The position numbers and the translations under genes were made by a program. The notes under the pieces are model-generated. The model saw only the letters and a program-made list of their open reading frames with translations. It searched no databases and was not told the origin of the DNA. Below, piece after piece: positions 29,089 to 40,671 of a stretch of 64,000 nucleotides of DNA; position 1 is the first letter of the stretch; each line of letters starts with the position of its first letter. This stretch comes from Congeria kusceri (lineage: Eukaryota > Mollusca > Bivalvia > Myida > Dreissenidae): the NCBI GenBank assembly GCA_027627225.1, contig CM051025.1, positions 70,530,069-70,594,068 of the forward strand. Direction: 5' to 3'.

Positions 29089-32000
29089 GGTTACAAGATA
29101 GAGAGTTTAGTGATATTGTTGTGTATTGGTCAGTACCAGGTTTGACCCCAAAGTGGAGCAGGGTATTGGTTACAATATAGAGTGTTCATTGGTATTGTCG
29201 TGTCACGGTCAGTACCAGGTTTGACCCCAAAGTGGAGCAGGGTATTAGTTACAATATAGAGAGTTCAGTGGTATTGTTGTGTCACGGTCAGTCGCAGGTT
29301 TGACCCCAAAGTGGAGCAGGGTATTGGTTACAATATAGAGAGTTCAGTGGTATTGTTGTGTCACAGTCGATACCAGGTTGGACCCCAAAGTGGAGCAGGG
29401 TATTGGTTACAATATAGAGAGTTCAGTGGTATTGTTGTGTCACAGTCAATACCAGGTTTGACCCCAAAGTGGAGCAGGGTATTAGTTACAATATAGATAG
29501 TTCAGTGGTATTGTTGTGTCACGGTCAGTACCAGGTTTGACCCCAAAGTTGAGCAGGGTATTGGTTACAATATGGAGAGTTCAGTGGTATTGTTGTGTTA
29601 TGGTCAGTAGCAGCTTTGACACAAACGTTGAGCAGGGTATTGGTTACAATAAAGAGAGTTCACTGGCATTGTTGTGTCACGGTCAGTAGCAGGTTTGACC
29701 CCAAATTGGTGTGGGGTATTGGTTACAATATGGAGAGTTCAGTGGTATTGTCGTGTCACGGTCAGTACCAGGTTTGACCCCAAAGTGGAGCAGGGTATTG
29801 GTTACAATATAGCGAGTTCAGTGGCATTGTTGTGTCACAGTCAGTAGCAGGTTTGACACCAAAGTGGAGCAGGGTATTGGTTACAAGAGTTCAGTGGTAT
29901 TGTTGTGTCACAGTCAGTACCAGGTTTGACCCCAAAGTGGAGCAGGGTATTGGTTACAATATAGAGAGTTCAGTGGTATTGTTGTGTCACAGTCTGTACC
30001 AGGTTTGACCCCAAAGTGGCGCAGGGTATTGGTTACAATAAAGAGAGTTCAGTGGTATTGTTCTGTCACAGTCAGTACCAGGTTTGACCCCAAAGTGGAG
30101 CATGGTATTGGTTATAATATAGAGAGTTCAGTGGTATTGTTGTGTCACAGTCAGTTGCAGGTTGACCCCAAAGTGCAGCAGGGTATTGGTTACAATATAG
30201 AGAGTTCAGTGGCATTGTCGTCTCACAGTCCGTAGCAGGTTTGACACCAAAGTGGAGCAGGGTATTGGTTACAATATAGAGAGTTCAGTGGCATTGTTGT
30301 GTCACGGTCAGTAGCAGGTTTGACACCAAAGTGGAGCAGGGTATTGGTTGCAATATAGAGAGTTCAGTGGTATTGTTGTGTCACAGTCAGTAGTAGGTTT
30401 GACCCCAAAGTGGAGCAGGGTATTGGTTACAATATAGAGTTCTGTGGTATTGTTGTGTCACAGTCACGGTCAGAACCAAGTTTGACACCAAAGTGGAGCA
30501 GGGTATTGGTTACAATATAGAGAGTTCAGTGGTATTGTTGTGTCATAGTCAGTAGCAGGTTTGACCCCAAAGTGGAGCAGGGTATTGGTTACAATATAGA
30601 GAGTTCAGTGGTATTGTTGTGTCATGGTCAATTGCAGGTTTGACACCAAAGTGGAGCAGGGTATTGGTTACAATATAGAGAGTTCAGTGGTATTGTTGTG
30701 TCACAGTCAGTACCAGGTTTGACCCCAAAGTGGCTCAGGGTATTGGTTACAATATAGAGAGTTCAGTGGTATTGTTGTGTCACGGTCAGTACCAGGTTTG
30801 ACACCAAAGTGGAGCAGGGTATTGGTTACAATATAGAGAGTTCAGTGGTGTTGTTGTGTCACAGTCAGTACCAGGTTTGACCCCAAAGTGGAGCAGGGTA
30901 TTGGTTACAATATAGAGAGTTCAGTGATATTGTTGTGTAACGGTCAGTACCAGGTTTGACCCCAAAGTGGAGCAGGGTATTGGTTACAATATAGAGTGTT
31001 CATTGGTATTGTCGTGTCACGGTCAGTACCAGGTTTGACCCCAAAGTGGAGCAGGGTATTAGTTACAATATAGAGAGTTCAGTGATATTGTTGTGTAACG
31101 GTCAATACCTGGTTTGACACCAAAGTGGAGCAGGGTATTGGTTACAATATAGAGATTTCAGTGGTATTGTTGTGTCACAGTCAGTACCAGGTTTGACCCC
31201 AAAGTGGAGCAGGGTATTGGTTACAATATAGAGAGTTCAGTGATATTGTTGTGTAACGGTCAGTAGCAGGTTTGACCCCAAAGTGGAGCAGGGTATTGGT
31301 TACAATATAGAGAGTTCCGTGATATTATTGTGTAACGGTCAGTACCACGTTTGACACCAAAGTGGAGCAGGGTATTGGTTACAATATAGAGAGTTCAGTG
31401 GTATTGTTGTGTCACAGTCAGTACCAGGTTTGACCTCAAAGTGGCGCGGGGTATTGGTTACAATATAGAGAGTTCAGTGATATTGTTGTGTAACGGTCAG
31501 TACCAGTTTGACCCCAAAGTGGAGCAGGGTATTGGTTACAATATAGAGAGTTCAGTGGTATTGTGGTGTCACAGTCAATGCCAGGTTGGACCCCAAAGTG
31601 GAGCAGGGTATTGGTTACAATATAGAGAGTTCAGTGGTATTGTTGTGTCACAGTCAGTACCAGGTTTGACCCCAAAGTGGAGCAGGGTATTGGTTACAAT
31701 ATAGAGAGTTCAGTGGTATTGTTGTGTTATGGTCAGTAGCAGCTTTGACACAAACGTTGAGCAGGGTATTGGTTACAATATAGAGAGTTCAGTGGTGTTG
31801 TGTTATGGTCAGTAGCAACTTTGTCACAGTCAGTTGCAGGTTTGACCTCAAAGTGCAGCAGGGTATTGGTTACAATATAGAGAGTTCAGTGGTATTGTTG
31901 TGTCACAGTCAGTATCAGTTTGACCCCAAAGTGGAGCAGGGTATTGGTTACAATATAGAGAGTTCAGTGGTATTGTTGTGTCACAGTCAGTACCAGCTTG

Positions 32001-33679
32001 ACCCCAAAGTGGCGCAGGGTATTGGTTACAATATAGAGAGTTCAGTGATATTGTTGTGTCACGGTCAGTTGCAGGTTTGACACCAAAGTGGAGCAGGGTA
32101 TTGGTTACAATAAAGAGAATTCAGTGGTATTGTTGTGTCACAGTCAGTACCAGGTTTGACCCCAAAGTGGAGCAGGCTATTGGTTACAATATAGAGAGTT
32201 CAGTGGTATTGTTGTGTCACAGTCAGTAGCAGGTTTGACCCCAAAGTGGAGCAGGGAATTGGTTCAATATAGAGAGTTCAGTGATATTGTGGTGTAACAG
32301 TCAGTACCAGGTTTGACCCCAAAGTGGAGCAGGGTATTGGTTACAATATAGAGAGTTAAGTGGTATTGTCGTATCACAGTCAGTACCAGGTTTGACCGCA
32401 AAGTGGCGCAGGGTATCTGTTACAATAACGAGAGTTCAGTGGTATTGTTGTGTCACGGTCAGTACCAGGTTTGACCCCAAAGTGGAGCAGGGTATTAGTT
32501 ACAATATAGAGAGTTCAGTGGTATTGTCGTGTCACGGTCAGTACCAGGTTTGACCCCAAAGTGGAGCAGGGTATTGGTTACAATATAAAGAGTTCAGTGG
32601 TATTGTTGTGTCACGGTCAGTAGCAGGTTTGACCCCAAAGTGGAGCAGGGTATTAGTTACAATATAGAGAGTTCAGTGATATTGTCGTGTCACGGTCAGT
32701 AGCAGGTTTGACCCCAAAGTGGAGCAGGGTATTGGTTACAATATAGAGAGTTCAGTGATATTGTTGTGTAACAGTCAGTACCAGGTTTGACCCCAAAGTG
32801 GAGCAGGGTATTGGTTACAATATAGAGTTCAGTGATATTGTTGTGTCACGGTCAGTAGCAGGTTTGACCCCAAAGTGGAGCAGGGTATTGGTTACAATAT
32901 AGAGAGTTCAGTGGTATTGTCGTGTCACAGTCAGTACCAGGTTTGACCCCAAAGTGGAGCAGGGTATTGGTTACAATATACAGAGTTCAGTGATATTGTT
33001 GTGTAACGGTCAGTACCAGGTTTGACCCCAAAGTTGAGCAGGGTATTGGTTACAATATAGAGAGTTCAGTGGTATTGTCGTGTCACTGTCAGTACCTGGT
33101 TTGACCCCAAAGTGAAGCAGGGTATTAGTTACAATATAGAGAGTTCAGTGGTATTGTTGTGTCACGGTCAGTACCATGTTTGACCCCAAAGTGGTGCAGA
33201 GTATTGGTTACAATATAGAGAGTTCAGTGGTATTGTTGTGTCACGGTCAGTACCAGGTCTGACCCCAAAGTGGCACAGGGTATTGGTTACAATATAGAGA
33301 GTTCAGTGATATTGTTGTGTCACGGTCAGTAGCAGGTTTGACACCAAAGTGGAGCAGGGTATTGGTTACAATATAGAGAGTTCAGTGGTATTGTTGTGTC
33401 ACGGTCAGTAGCAGGTTTGACACCAAAGTGGAGCAGGGCATTGGTTACAATATAGAGAGTTCTGTGGTATTGTTGTGTCACGGTCAGTAGCAGGCTTGAC
33501 ACCAAAGTGGAGCAGGGTATTAGTTACAATATAGAGAGTTCAGTGATATTGTTGTGTCACGGTCAGTAGCAGGTTTGACCCCAAAGTGGAGCAGGGTATT
33601 AGTTACAATATAGAGAGTTCAGTGGTATTGTTGTGTCACGGTCAGTAGCAGGTTTGACCCCAAAGTTGAGCAGGGTATT
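29089..33679 (+). repeat. Higher-order repeat block 6 (4,591 bp)
   Basis: A long-class unit with an unusual junction around 31,720-31,860. There the ACAAACGTTGAGCAGG monomer is followed by a truncated monomer (GTGGTGTTGTGTTATGG) and AGCAACTTTGTCACAGTC, fusing two partial monomers. This marks a recombination joint that removed part of the unit seen in block 4. Confidence 0.75.
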
Positions 33680-36600
33680 GGTTACAAGATAGAGAGTTTA
33701 GTGATATTGTTGTGTATTGGTCAGTACCAGGTTTGACCCCAAAGTGGAGCAGGGTATTGGTTACAATATAGAGTGTTCATTGGTATTGTCGTGTCACGGT
33801 CAGTACCAGGTTTGACCCCAAAGTGGAGCAGGGTATTAGTTACAATATAGAGAGTTCAGTGGTATTGTTGTGTCACGGTCAGTAGCAGGTTTGACCCCAA
33901 AGTGGAGCAGGGTATTGGTTACAATATAGAGAGTTCAGTGGTATTGTTGTGTCACAGTCGATACCAGGTTGGACCCCAAAGTGGAGCAGGGTATTGGTTA
34001 CAATATAGAGAGTTCAGTGGTATTGTTGTGTCACAGTCAATACCAGGTTTGACCCCAAAGTGGAGCAGGGTATTAGTTACAATATAGATAGTTCAGTGGT
34101 ATTGTTGTGTCACGGTCAGTACCAGGTTTGACCCCAAAGTTGAGCAGGGTATTGGTTACAATATAGAGAGTTCAGTGGTATTGTTGTGTTATGGTCAGTA
34201 GCAGCTTTGACACAAACGTTGAGCAGGGTATTGGTTACAATAAAGAGAGTTCACTGGCATTGTTGTGTCACGGTCAGTAGCAGATTTGACCCCAAATTGG
34301 TGCGGGGTATTGGTTACAATATGGAGAGTTCAGTGGTATTGTCGTGTCACGGTCAGTACCAGGTTTGACCCCAAAGTGGAGCAGGGTATTGGTTACAATA
34401 TAGCGAGTTCAGTGGCATTGTTGTGTCACAGTCAGTAGCAGGTTTGACACCAAAGTGGAGCAGGGTATTGGTTACAAGAGTTCAGTGGTATTGTTGTGTC
34501 ACAGTCAGTACCAGGTTTGACCCCAAAGTGGAGCAGGGTATTGGTTACAATATAGAGAGTTCAGTGGTATTGTTGTGTCACAGTCTGTACCAGGTTTGAC
34601 CCCAAAGTGGCGCAGGGTATTGGTTACAATAAAGAGAGTTCAGTGGTATTGTTCTGTCACAGTCAGTACCAGGTTTGACCCCAAAGTGGAGCATGGTATT
34701 GGTTATAATATAGAGAGTTCAGTGGTATTGTTGTGTCACAGTCAGTTGCAGGTTGACCCCAAAGTGCAGCAGGGTATTGGTTACAATATAGAGAGTTCAG
34801 TGGCATTGTCGTCTCACGGTCCGTAGCAGGTTTGACACCAAAGTGGAGCAGGGTATTGGTTACAATATAGAGAGTTCAGTGGCATTGTTGTGTCACGGTC
34901 AGTGGCAGGTTTGACACCAAAGTGGAGCAGGGTATTGGTTGCAATATAGAGAGTTCAGTGGTATTGTTGTGTCACAGTCAGTAGTAGGTTTGACCCCAAA
35001 GTGGAGCAGGGTATTGGTTACAATATAGAGTTCTGTGGTATTGTTGTGTCACAGTCACGGTCAGAACCAAGTTTGACACCAAAGTGGAGCAGGGTATTGG
35101 TTACAATATAGAGAGTTCAGTGGTATTGTTGTGTCATAGTCAGTAGCAGGTTTGACCCCAAAGTGGAGCAGGGTATTGGTTACAATATAGAGAGTTCAGT
35201 GGTATTGTTGTGTCATGGTCAATTGCAGGTTTGACACCAAAGTGGAGCAGGGTATTGGTTACAATATAGAGAGTTCAGTGGTATTGTTGTGTCACAGTCA
35301 GTACCAGGTTTGACCCCAAAGTGGCTCAGGGTATTGGTTACAATATAGAGAGTTCAGTGGTATTGTTGTGTCACGGTCAGTACCAGGTTTGACACCAAAG
35401 TGGAGCAGGGTATTGGTTACAATATAGAGAGTTCAGTGGTGTTGTTGTGTCACAGTCAGTACCAGGTTTGACCCCAAAGTGGAGCAGGGTATTGGTTACA
35501 ATATAGAGAGTTCAGTGATATTGTTGTGTAACGGTCAGTACCAGGTTTGACCCCAAAGTGGAGCAGGGTATTGGTTACAATATAGAGTGTTCATTGGTAT
35601 TGTCGTGTCACGGTCAGTACCAGGTTTGTCCCCAAAGTGGAGCAGGGTATTAGTTACAATATAGAGAGTTCAGTGATATTGTTGTGTAACGGTCAATACC
35701 TGGTTTGACACCAAAGTGGAGCAGGGTATTGGTTACAATATAGAGATTTCAGTGGTATTGTTGTGTCGCAGTCAGTACCAGGTTTGACCCCAAAGTGGAG
35801 CAGGGTATTGGTTACAATATAGAGAGTTCAGTGATATTGTTGTGTAACGGTCAGTAGCAGGTTTGACCCCAAAGTGGAGCAGGGTATTGGTTACAATATA
35901 GAGAGTTCCGTGATATTATTGTGTAACGGTCAGTACCACGTTTGACACCAAAGTGGAGCAGGGTATTGGTTACAATATAGAGAGTTCAGTGGTATTGTTG
36001 TGTCACAGTCAGTACCAGGTTTGACCTCAAAGTGGCGCGGGGTATTGGTTACAATATAGAGAGTTCAGTGATATTGTTGTGTAACGGTCAGTACCAGGTT
36101 TGACCCCAAAGTGGAGCAGGGTATTGGTTACAATATAGAGAGTTCAGTGGTATTGTGGTGTCACAGTCAATACCAGGTTGGACCCCAAAGTGGAGCAGGG
36201 TATTGGTTACAATATAGAGAGTTCAGTGGTATTGTTGTGTCACAGTCAATACCAGGTTTGACCCCAAAGTGGAGCAGGGTATTAGTTACAATATAGAGAG
36301 TTCAGTGGTATTGTTGTGTCACGGTCAGTACCAGGTTTGACCACAAAGTTGAGCAGGGTATTGGTTACAATATAGAGAGTTCAGTGGTATTATTGTGTTA
36401 TGGTCAGTAGCAGCTTTGACACCAAAGTTGAGCAGGGTATTGGTTACTATATAGAGAGTTCAGTGGCATTGTTGTGTCACGGTCAGTAGCAGGTTTGACC
36501 CCAAATTGGTGCAGGGTATTGGTTACAATATGGAGAGTTCAGTGGTATTGTCATGTCACGGTCAGTACCAGGTTTGACCCCAAAGTGGAGCAGGGTATTG

Positions 36601-37017
36601 GTTACAATATAGAGTGTTCAGTGGCATTGTTGTGTCACAGTCAGTAGCAGGTTTGACACCAAAGTGGAGCACGGTATTGGTTACAAGAGTTCAGTGGTAT
36701 TGTTGTGTCACTGTCAGTACCAGGTTTGACCCCAAAGTGGAGCAGGGTATTGGTTACAATATAGAGAGTTCAGTGGTATTGTTGTGTCACAGTCAGTACC
36801 AGGTTTGACCCCAAAGTGGCGCAGGGTATTGGATACAATAAAGATAGTTCAGTGGTATTGTTCTGTCACAGTCAGTACCAGGTTTGACCCCAAAGTGGAG
36901 CAGGGTATTGGTTACAATATAGAGAGTTCAGTGGTATTGTTGTGTCACAGTCAGTTGCAGGTTTGACCCCAAAGTGCAGCAGGGTATTGGTTACAATATA
37001 GAGAGTTCAGTGGTATT
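33680..37017 (+). repeat. Higher-order repeat block 7, incomplete (last ordered unit)
   Basis: It follows the long-class order from the landmark up to the TGCAGCAGGGTATTGG monomer near 36,975. At about 37,017 the sequence departs from the order seen in all earlier blocks (GTCGTCTCACGGTCAGTAGC instead of TTGTGTCACAGTCAGTATC). This is the right-hand limit of the homogenised array. Confidence 0.75.
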
Positions 37018-39320
37018 GTCGTCTCACGGTCAGTAGCAGGTTTGACACCAAAGTGGAGCAGGGTATTGGTTACAATATAGAGTTCAGTGGTATTGTTGTG
37101 TCACGGTCAGTACCAGGTTTGACACCAAAGTGGAGCAGGGTATTGGTTACAATATAGAGAGTTCAGTGGTATTGTTGTGTCACAGTCAGTAGCAGGTTTG
37201 ACCCCAAAGTGGAGCAGGGTATTGGTTACAATATAGAGAGTTCAGTGGTATTGTTGTGTCACGGTCAATAGCAGGTTTGACACCAAAGTGGAGCAGGGTA
37301 TTGGTTACAATATAGAGAGTTCAGTGGTATTGTTGTGTCACGGTCAGTACCAGGTTTGACCCCAAAGTGGCGCAGGGTATTGGTTACAATATAGAGAGTT
37401 CAGTGGTATTGTTGTGTCACGGTCAGTACCAGGTTTGACACCAAAGTGGAGCAGTGTATTAGTTACAATATAGAGAGTTCAGTGTTGTTGTTGTATCACA
37501 GTCAGTACCAGGTTTGACCCCAAAGTGGAGCAGGGTATTGGTTACAATATAGAGAGTTCAGTGATATTGTTGTGTAACGGTCAGTACCAGGTTTGACCCC
37601 AAAGTGGAGCAGGGTATTGGTTACAATATAGAGAGTTCAGTGATATTGTTGTGTAACGGTCAGTACCTGGTTTGACACCAAAGTTGAGCAGGGTATTGGT
37701 TACAATATAGAGATTTCAATGGTATTGTTGTGTCACAGTCAGTACCATGTTTGACCCCAAAGTGGAGCAGGGTATTGGTTACAATATAGAGCGTTCAGTG
37801 ATATTGTTGTGTAACTGTCAGTAGCAGGTTTGACCCCAAAGTGGAGCAGGGTATTGGTTACAATATAGAGAGTTCAGTGATGTTGTTGTGTAACGGTCAG
37901 TACCAGGTTTGACACCAAAGTGGAGCAGGGTATTGGTTACAATATAGAGAGTTCAGTGGTATTGTTGTGTCACAGTCAGTACCAGGTTTGACCCGAAAGT
38001 GGCGCAGGGTATTGGTTACAATATAGAGAGTTCAGTGATATTGTTGTGTAACGGTCAGTACCAGGTTTGACCCCAAAGTGGAGCAGGCTATTTGTTACAA
38101 TATAGAGAGTTCAGTGGTATTGTTGTGTCACGGTCAGTAGCAGGTTTGACCCCAAAGTGGAGCAGGGTATTGGTTACAATATGGAGAGTTCAGTGGTATT
38201 GTTGTGTCACGGTCAGTAGCAGGTTTGACCCCAAAGTGGAGCAGGGTATTGGTTACAATCTAGAGAGTTCAGTGGTATTGTTGTGTCACGGTCAGTACAG
38301 GTTTGACCCCAAAGTGGCGCAGGGTATTGGTTACAATTGAGAGTTCAGTGGTATTGTCAATGTCAGTACCAGGTTTGAACCCAAAGTGGCGCAGGGTATT
38401 GTTTACAATATAGAGAGTTCAGTGGTATTGTTGTGTCACGGTCAGTAGCAGGTTTGACCCCAAAGTGGAGCAGGGTATTGGTTACAATATAGAGAGTTCA
38501 GTGGTATTGTTGTGTCACTGTCAGTAGCAGGTTTGACACCAAAGTGGAGCAGGGTATTGGTTACAATATAGAGAGTTCAGTGGTATTGTTGTGTCACGGT
38601 CAGTACAGGTTTGACCCCAAAGTGGCGCAGGGTATTGGTTACAATATAGAGAGTTCAGTGGTATTGTCTAGGTCAGTACCAGGTTTGACCCCAAAGTGGC
38701 GCAGGGTATTGGTTACAATATCGAGAGTTCAGTGGTATTGTTGTGTCACGGTCAGTAGCAGGTTTGACCCCAAAGTGGAGCAGGGTATTGTTTACAATAT
38801 AAAGAGTTCAGTGGTAGGCTTGTGTCACTGACAGTAGCAGGTTTGACCCCAAAGTGGAGCAGGGTATTGGTTACAATATAGAGAGTTCAGTGGTATTGTT
38901 GTGTCACGGTCAGTAGCAGATTTGACCCCAAAGTGGAGCAGGGTATTGGTTACAATATAGAGAGTTCAGTTGTCGGCTTGTTTCACTGACAGTAGCAGGT
39001 TTGGCCCCAAAGTGGAGCAGGGTATTGGTAACAATATATAGAGTTCAGTGGTAGGCTTGTGTTACTGACAGTAGCAGGTTTGGCCCCAAATTGGAACAGA
39101 GGCCTTGGGTAGGGTATTGGTTTCGAGATTTAGTGTTTAAAAGGTATCCTTTGTGTCGCCGTGGATAGCGGGTTCCAAAGTCGAGTAGAGGCATTGGGTC
39201 GGTCATTGGTTTCAGTATAGAGAGTTCAATGGTATCGTTGTGTCACCGTCAGTAGTGTGTTTGACCCCAAAGTGGAGCAAAAGCCTTGGTAGGGTATTCA
39301 GTTTAGAGGGGTATATTGGA
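37018..39320 (+). repeat. Diverged satellite edge
   Basis: Monomers related to the 79-bp satellite, but not in the higher-order pattern and increasingly mutated towards the right. From ~38,800 they read GTGGTAGGCTTGTGTCACTG and TTTGGCCCC. The last three (from about 39,080) carry an extra block of roughly 12-13 bp (AGAGGCCTTGGGT, AGAGGCATTGGGT, AAAAGCCTTGG) just before GGGTATTGG, giving spacings of about 90 and 92 bp. Similarity stops near 39,310. Confidence 0.9.
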
Positions 39321-39670
39321 GGTATATTGCATAAATTGAGATATATATTAAAAAATGGTTATTTCCTAGTTTTCTTGATTTTATTTTTGGAGTTGCAACA
39401 ATACATTGTTGGAATCGTTTACCAAAAATATTAACACGGCCAAAAGATTTTTTGGATACATGGTTGCTTTAGGATTCAAAGTCAAGCTTAAAAAATCGCA
39501 CACTTAAATGAAAAATTTGCTACACTATGCAACTATTATCGATGGCACGCATGCACATAACAGTACCAGTACCTCGTGATTATTTCATGCGAAAGTGTCT
39601 CCAGTTAATACTGTTTATATAATTAAATAATAATTATATGTTTGTCAAATGTTTATAAAAACAAATCATT
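39321..39670. other. AT-rich unique sequence, nothing recognised
   Basis: A stretch of 350 bp between the last satellite monomer and the composite repeat. No repeat, exon or RNA gene was recognised. A 64-codon open frame crosses the satellite edge into it and has no sign of being a gene. Confidence 0.5.
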
Positions 39671-39752
39671 ATACCCCCACAAAAGAAGTTTAGGGGGGGT
39701 ATATAGGAGTGAGCTTGTCGGTCTGTGGGTCTGCCAGTCTGTCGGTCTGTTG

Positions 39753-40671
39753 GTTTTAAGTAGGGATGGGACGGAATACTGAAATGAATATCCGAATATT
39801 TACCAATCCAAAATATGTATACTACGTGTACGTAGTTGTTTTACCTTGTTTTAGTGGTAAATGAGCGATATAACTTTGTGAGTGTTAGGCAAATATAAAG
39901 AAATGTAAGATATTGTTAAATGTATTGTTAATTAATTTGTTAATCGTTCCGTTCTTTTTTTCAGACCCATGAAGCTTGTATCTGCTATGCAGATTACACG
40001 TTGCCTGGGTTTTGTCTAATGACCGCATAAAGTACTTCAAAGCACGTGATGGTGGCATTGTTTAATAATAAAGACTCTTGTATAATATACGGTGTTGATA
40101 TAATGGAGAATAATTGACAAGTGATGAATAGTAAGATTGACCAGATCATGCTAATTTTGTTAAAGAAATTGATTGGCTGATAATGGAATCATTTTGATTG
40201 GTTTACTTAGAGAGTTATTGTAATTTACTGTAAACAAGTTAAACGTATAGATGTCACTTAAGGATAATAAACAACAATGTACGCCTTGTGCAAACTGTCA
40301 AACCGTTATCACAACATGGCCCAGTTTTGTTATTTGTGGATACAATGCGTCATATTCGCGCCTCCTACAAACCGTTAACTCGCTGCCCTTGTACAGACGT
40401 GCCCCCCCAGCCAATTATCAATTGTCTTTAATTGGACATGTTTAGCATGTGTTGTAAAAACGTTACACTGCCCCCGCCCACCTGCTAGGCAGGAAATACG
40501 ACTGGAATTCATGTTAACTTTGCAATCAAACTGGAAAAAAAATGATTTTTTAAAGAATTTTTTTTCTTTAAATAAATGAGAAAATCGAATATTCATATTT
40601 TCGTTTCTTTATATTTGAATATTATCCAATATTCGAATATTCGAGTATTCGGTACCATCCCTAGTTTTAAG
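39753..40671. mobile_element. hAT-like non-autonomous element A with 8-bp TSD
   Basis: The element occupies 39,761-40,663 (903 bp). It begins TAGGGATGGGACGGAATACT and ends GGTACCATCCCTA. It is flanked by a perfect 8-bp direct repeat GTTTTAAG (39,753-39,760 and 40,664-40,671), the target-site length typical of hAT transposons. Near both ends are runs of CGAATATT/AATATTCG. It has no transposase, and its short frames (40,251-40,445 + and 40,375-40,596 -) resemble nothing known to me. The region near 40,480 (CACCTGCTAGGCAGGAAATA) is shared with the element at 48,182, so the two form one family. Confidence 0.85.

Larger units (their letters stand above)
1..37017 (+). repeat. 79-bp satellite, higher-order array
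   Basis: A tandem array of a ~79-bp monomer, entirely in one orientation and continuing beyond the left edge. The monomer starts TTGACCCCAAAGTGGAG, continues with GCAGGGTATTGGTTACAATA and ends near GTCAGTACCAGG. The first four starts fall at 1, 80, 159 and 238. Variants include a 78-bp form (CAGTATCAGTTTGACC junction), shorter forms with GGTTACAAGAGTTCAG, and a longer form with a CACAGTCACGGTCAG duplication. Rare variants recur in fixed order at multi-kilobase spacing, which defines higher-order repeats of about 3.1-3.2 kb (left 9.5 kb) and about 4.6-5.1 kb (rest). Because 79 is not a multiple of 3, the frame changes at every monomer, so no long protein is encoded. Function unknown; heterochromatic or pericentromeric satellite is one possibility. 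Confidence 0.97.

Noticed and set aside
249..38831. About fifty 60-125-codon open frames in the first 39 kb (GIGYNIESSVVLLCHSQYQ type).
   Set aside because: They are translations of a 79-bp satellite whose frame changes at every monomer. None has a consistent start, and the same peptides recur at the higher-order spacing.
1..39320. A CRISPR array.
   Set aside because: Monomers are contiguous and similar throughout. There are no short conserved repeats separated by unique spacers, no cas genes, and the genome is eukaryotic.
1..39320. A centromere or telomere call.
   Set aside because: Higher-order satellite structure fits a centromere, but nothing in the sequence proves it and coding genes lie within 10 kb. 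No telomeric hexamer arrays are present.
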